DNA of 7,186 nt from Muribaculaceae bacterium (lineage in GTDB: Bacteria > Bacteroidota > Bacteroidia > Bacteroidales > Muribaculaceae), in assembly GCA_017619255.1 (NCBI GenBank), contig JAFZSS010000193.1, positions 1 through 7,186 of the forward strand, given 5' to 3'. The position numbers were made by a program, and so were the translations under genes. Below the pieces are notes generated by a model. It did no database searches, was not told where the DNA came from, and was given only the letters and a program-made list of their open reading frames with translations. Position 1 is the first letter of the stretch. Every line of letters begins with the position of its first letter. This document shows positions 4,007 through 7,186 of the stretch, piece after piece.

Positions 4007-6562
4007 ATGAAACAGTATTTCTCGAAGTCGCTTTTGGTGTTGTTGCTGTCAGGATTGATGGCTCAGGCGTGGGCCTATGGCATCCCCAAGCGTGAGTTCC
4101 GCTCAGCATGGATTGCCACGGTGTGGTGTCTGGACTGGCCCTCTCAAGGTGCCGGTGCTGCTAAGCAGAAAGCCCAGATGGACCAGTTGCTTGATTCCTT
4201 GCAGATTAACAACTTCAACGCGGTCAATTTCCAGGTGCGTTCGATGTGTGATGCGATGTATCAGTCCAGCATTGAGCCGTGGTCAAGTTACTTGACGGGC
4301 CATCGCGGCCAGGATCCGGGCTTCGACCCCTTGCAGTATGTCGTTGAGGGCTGCCACCAGCGCGGCATGGAATGCCACGCATGGGTGAATCCCTATCGCT
4401 GGAGCACGGGCACCGACTGGAATACCCCTTATGACCAGCAGCTCAAGGAAGAGGGCTGGTTGCTCACCTATGGCTCGACCATCATCCTCGACCCGGGCCA
4501 GCAGCGCACCATCGACCGCATCGTCGATGTGTGCAGGGAAATCATCACCAACTATGATGTGGACGGCATCCTCTATGACGACTACTTCTATCCTAACGGC
4601 ATCCCCACCGACGCCAGCGCCGAGGATTACGGTGAGTGGCAAGCCTCGGGGACGACGCTGTCGTTTGCCGATTGGCGCCGCGATAATGTTAACCGCATGG
4701 TGCAGGCGGTGTATGACATGATCCAGGAGACGCGTCCCGAGGTGCGTTATGGCATCTCGCCCGCCGGTGTCGCCGCTACCAGTTCTGCCGTCGCCTCCCA
4801 GTACGGCGTGGATCCCTGTCCCGCTGGCAGCGACTGGCAGTACAACGGCATCTTCAGCGACCCGCTGGCATGGCTGGCGGCGCAGAGCATCGACTATATC
4901 TCGCCTCAGGTCTATTGGAAAATCGGTGCGACAGCCGACTACGGCAAGATCACGCCGTGGTGGGGCAAGGTGGCCAACAAGTTTGAGCGTCAGGTCTACA
5001 TCTCCTCATCGATTTCGTCGATTACCAATGCCTCGACCGAGGTGCAGTATAAGGAATATGCCGACGAGGTGGAGCTTAACCGCACCAGCTCACAGGACGG
5101 TAACCCTGGCGCCATCTTCTATTCGTGCAAGTACCTGTATGCCTTGAACCATAATTCGTTGGGGCATTACCTCAAGAACACAGTCTTCACCCATCCCGCC
5201 TTGCCACCTGCCATGCCGTGGAAGGAAGGCAACAACCCCGGTGTGGTGAACAATCTCGATAGGGCAGGCAACCGCTTGGAATGGGATGGATACGACAATG
5301 TGCGCTATACGGTATATGCGTTCCCCATGACGATGAATGTGACGACCTTCACAGGGCAGATTGATTATCTGCTGGGCATGACCTACGACACGGGGTATGA
5401 CATCCCTGAGCAGTACCAGCAGGGATACCAGTTTGCCGTGTGTGTGCTCGACCGCGTGGGCAACGAGTGGGATCCCGCTTTCCTGAGTGTGGAGCTTGAC
5501 CAGTTGGGTGACCCCGTTCTCATCAGCCCCGCCGATGGCGCCACGGTTGATGCTCCGTTTGATTTCGTTTGGCACAGCGTTGAGGGCGCTACCAGCTATA
5601 TGGTGGAACTCGCATTGAGCCCTACTTTCAGCAATGTGATTGAACGCGTCACGGTGACCGATACGGTAGCCAGCATGCTCCTGTTCAACAAGCTTTCCCA
5701 TGGCGAGCAACAGTACTGGCGAGTGCAGTCCTGTTCCGACAGCTGCTATAGCGGAGTGAGCGAGGTGCGTGCCGTCACGCCCATGCTGCTCACGATTACC
5801 GCCCCTGCCGATGGCAGCGAGGATCTTGAGGTGCCTGTTACGGCCGCATGGTACACCTGTGGCAGCAGTGAGCCGGCTACGCTCGAAGTTTCCAACGATG
5901 ACACCTTCGCGTCACCCGTGTTCACGGGCCAGTCGTCCACGGGCGAACTTGAGATTCCTGATGAACTGTTGGAACCGGGCAACACCTACTTCCTGCGCGT
6001 CACCCTCACTACTGGCGGTGTGACGATGACCAGTAATGTGGTGCGCTTCTCGGTGGCCCATGCCGCTGCTCGCTTTGTCGTACCTGTTGACGGAGGATTC
6101 CTCTACGCGGGTCAGCACATCACCCTCAAGCAGCAGCCGTGGGCCAGCACCTATGTCGTGGAGGTTTCCAACAGCGCGACCACATGGGGACGCACACGAT
6201 TCATCGAGACATTGAAGGATGGCCAGTACCAGACCACTCTGCCTGCCGAGCAAATCAAGGTCAACAACAAGTTGCTGGAGGACGGCGCCACTTATTACGC
6301 CCGCTGTAAGTCCTCCTACCTCGACTTCGACGGCAACACCCACACCACTGCTTATGGTCCGATCATCAGCTTTGTCTATAAGGTAAGCGCGTCGCTGACT
6401 GGCGATGTGAACGGTGATGGCGAGGTCAACATTGCCGATGTCAATGCCGTCATCGACATGATCTTGAGTGGCTCGGCCACCATGGCTGGCGATGTGAATG
6501 GTGATGGGGAGGTCAACATCGCTGATGTCAACGCCCTCATCGGTCTAATCTTGTCTGATTGA
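4007..6562 (+). CDS. Exported GHL10/DUF187 family glycoside hydrolase-like protein with C-terminal dockerin repeats
   Basis: An 851-residue exported protein. Residues 1-23 form a signal peptide (basic start, hydrophobic core, AWA cleavage site before Y24); no lipobox cysteine is seen, so it is not a predicted lipoprotein. Residues 28 to about 400 are a GH10-like TIM-barrel (GHL10, DUF187). Typical elements are KREFRSAWIATVW (28-40), NAVNFQVR (71-78), SIEPWSSYLTG (88-98), HAWVNPYR (124-131), DGILYDDYFYP (186-196, acidic residues likely catalytic) and IDYISPQVYW (295-304). The E. coli relative DigH/YddW cleaves peptide-stripped peptidoglycan glycans, so a cell-wall or other glycan substrate is possible but unproven. 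Four beta-sandwich, fibronectin III-like modules follow at about 401-495, 500-590, 595-683 and 685-795. Residues 800-849 hold two dockerin-type calcium loops. The gene has its own promoter and terminator. Confidence 0.88.
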   Translation: MKQYFSKSLLVLLLSGLMAQAWAYGIPKREFRSAWIATVWCLDWPSQGAGAAKQKAQMDQLLDSLQINNFNAVNFQVRSMCDAMYQSSIEPWSSYLTGHRGQDPGFDPLQYVVEGCHQRGMECHAWVNPYRWSTGTDWNTPYDQQLKEEGWLLTYGSTIILDPGQQRTIDRIVDVCREIITNYDVDGILYDDYFYPNGIPTDASAEDYGEWQASGTTLSFADWRRDNVNRMVQAVYDMIQETRPEVRYGISPAGVAATSSAVASQYGVDPCPAGSDWQYNGIFSDPLAWLAAQSIDYISPQVYWKIGATADYGKITPWWGKVANKFERQVYISSSISSITNASTEVQYKEYADEVELNRTSSQDGNPGAIFYSCKYLYALNHNSLGHYLKNTVFTHPALPPAMPWKEGNNPGVVNNLDRAGNRLEWDGYDNVRYTVYAFPMTMNVTTFTGQIDYLLGMTYDTGYDIPEQYQQGYQFAVCVLDRVGNEWDPAFLSVELDQLGDPVLISPADGATVDAPFDFVWHSVEGATSYMVELALSPTFSNVIERVTVTDTVASMLLFNKLSHGEQQYWRVQSCSDSCYSGVSEVRAVTPMLLTITAPADGSEDLEVPVTAAWYTCGSSEPATLEVSNDDTFASPVFTGQSSTGELEIPDELLEPGNTYFLRVTLTTGGVTMTSNVVRFSVAHAAARFVVPVDGGFLYAGQHITLKQQPWASTYVVEVSNSATTWGRTRFIETLKDGQYQTTLPAEQIKVNNKLLEDGATYYARCKSSYLDFDGNTHTTAYGPIISFVYKVSASLTGDVNGDGEVNIADVNAVIDMILSGSATMAGDVNGDGEVNIADVNALIGLILSD
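6401..6553 (+). repeat. Tandem repeat encoding the two dockerin calcium-binding segments
   Basis: Two 66-bp units, 6401-6466 and 6488-6553, with a period of 87 bp, agree at 56 of 66 positions by my hand alignment. Several differences are synonymous third-position changes, and the first 16 codons encode identical residues. Each unit encodes GDVNGDGEVNIADVNA followed by a hydrophobic helix, i.e. an EF-hand-like DxNxDGxxxxxD loop with Asp at residues 800, 804 and 811, and 829, 833 and 840. This is the duplicated F-hand layout of type I dockerin domains, which in cellulosomes bind cohesin modules. Confidence 0.85.
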
Positions 6563-6577
6563 TTGGTAGGAAATATA

Positions 6578-6591
6578 CCGGGAACTCCCGG
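6578..6591. repeat. Short GC-rich hairpin before the terminator
   Basis: CCGGG (6578-6582) and CCCGG (6587-6591) pair around the 4-nt loop AACT, 15 bp past the stop of the dockerin gene. It has no T-run of its own, so it is not an independent terminator; it may stabilise the transcript's 3' end or slow polymerase before the main hairpin at 6601. Confidence 0.4.
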
Positions 6592-6600
6592 AACTATAGA

Positions 6601-6639
6601 GACGCTCTACTCTCGACAGGGGGTAGAGTGTCTTTTCTT
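6601..6639 (+). terminator. Intrinsic terminator of the GHL10–dockerin gene
   Basis: GACGCTCTAC (6601-6610) pairs with GTAGAGTGTC (6623-6632), ten base pairs including one G·U, around a 12-nt loop, and is followed by TTTTCTT (6633-6639). The stem can be extended by A–T pairs on the flanks. It lies 38 bp past the gene's stop. The left arm contains the stop codon of the convergent transporter gene (6607-6609). On the minus strand no T-run follows the hairpin, so efficient termination is predicted mainly rightward. Confidence 0.8.
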
Positions 6640-7186
6640 GTCAGAGAAGAGCACCAGCAGTGAAGCGGCGAGGCCGTAATAGACCGCATCGCCGGGCAGC
6701 GAGGTGAAATTGGCAAGCAGCATGGCGGCGACGCCTGTGGGCATCGACAACAGCACGCTGCGGGCGCTGAACCGGTCAGGCAGCCATAGGGCAAAACTCA
6801 GCGGGAACAGGATGGCGACGGCGCGCAAGCCCAACGACAGGAAGCCCAGGTCGTTGATGAAAGTGCCGCTGAACGCTATCGCCGCCAGGAATGCCGCTAT
6901 GAGAATGCCGGCGATGGACAAGCGCGTCTGTGTCAGTTGGGACAGGGGAGAGGTGTGAATGCCCAGCCGCCGCTTGAAGTTGCCGTACACATCGCGCACA
7001 AGGATGGTGGCGGCGCCCAGTGACAGGCCGCTTCCGCATCCCAGGATATTGATGAGCATCGTTCCCAGCATCAGGCCGCCAAGCCAGGCGGGCAAGTGCT
7101 TGAGGATAAAGGCAGGGAAAGCTTGAGCCGAATTTCCGATGACGCCCACGCCACTGGGCAGCGTCTCGCCGGCAGCCTGCAGGGCG
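6607..7186 (-). CDS. Sodium:solute symporter (SSS family), C-terminal part
   Basis: The frame is open from the right window edge, so only the last 192 or so codons are present and the start is missing. A GTG at 7149 is internal, because the frame continues unbroken through AAGETLPSGVGVIGN before it. The protein is very hydrophobic, with about five membrane-spanning stretches. The segment LPAWLGGLMLGTMLINILGC, followed by GSGLSLGAATILVRDVY, matches the SSS-family transmembrane helix 8 region, where small and hydroxyl residues line the sodium site and the helix ends in a conserved (R)DIY-like motif. Four further helices follow, and the chain ends in a basic tail (DKKRHSTPCRE). Members couple sodium entry to uptake of sugars, amino acids, nucleosides or vitamins; the substrate cannot be told from this fragment. 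It is convergent with the dockerin gene, and its 3' end lies inside that gene's terminator. Confidence 0.78.
   Translation of the reverse strand, partial: ALQAAGETLPSGVGVIGNSAQAFPAFILKHLPAWLGGLMLGTMLINILGCGSGLSLGAATILVRDVYGNFKRRLGIHTSPLSQLTQTRLSIAGILIAAFLAAIAFSGTFINDLGFLSLGLRAVAILFPLSFALWLPDRFSARSVLLSMPTGVAAMLLANFTSLPGDAVYYGLAASLLVLFSDKKRHSTPCRE

Overview
The window looks like chromosomal DNA from a gut-type Bacteroidales (Prevotellaceae, Muribaculaceae or Bacteroidaceae; I cannot decide which). The evidence is a Bacteroidetes-style RNA polymerase omega/Rpb6-like subunit, promoters of the TTTG-N19-TAnnTTTG type, almost no Shine-Dalgarno sequences, the pyrE–SRPBCC gene pair, and a secreted glycosidase-like protein ending in dockerin repeats. 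Nothing indicates a plasmid, phage, insertion sequence, CRISPR array, rRNA or tRNA. Codon usage and base composition look even by eye.

Layout, left to right. (1) 32-364 (+): omega subunit gene, closed by a strong intrinsic terminator (373-404). A well-formed promoter (402-431) begins in that terminator's T-tract and points rightward, antisense to comF. (2) 449-2517 (-): a tight three-gene unit read right to left, patatin-like phospholipase, recX, comF, with consecutive reading frames overlapping by 8 and 17 bp. (3) 2518-2763: a 246-bp divergent intergenic region with a -7 box for the patatin operon, a 17-bp dyad, and a weak promoter candidate for pyrE. (4) 2764-3889 (+): pyrE and a small SRPBCC-fold protein 31 bp apart, presumably co-transcribed. 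(5) 3931-6562 (+): a near-perfect Bacteroidetes promoter followed by a large exported protein with a glycoside-hydrolase-like (GHL10/DUF187) domain, about four beta-sandwich modules and two dockerin-type calcium-binding repeats, ending at an intrinsic terminator (6601-6639). (6) 6607-7186 (-): the 3' part of a sodium:solute symporter gene, convergent with the previous gene and continuing off the right edge.

Most of the window is housekeeping: transcription, recombination control, pyrimidine synthesis and lipid hydrolysis. No complete undescribed multi-gene system is visible. The points most worth following are the dockerin-tagged exported GHL10 protein, the promoter antisense to comF, an unusual PRPP loop with a CxxC in PyrE, and the dyad in the patatin/pyrE divergent region. 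No gene-free stretch exceeds 300 bp.
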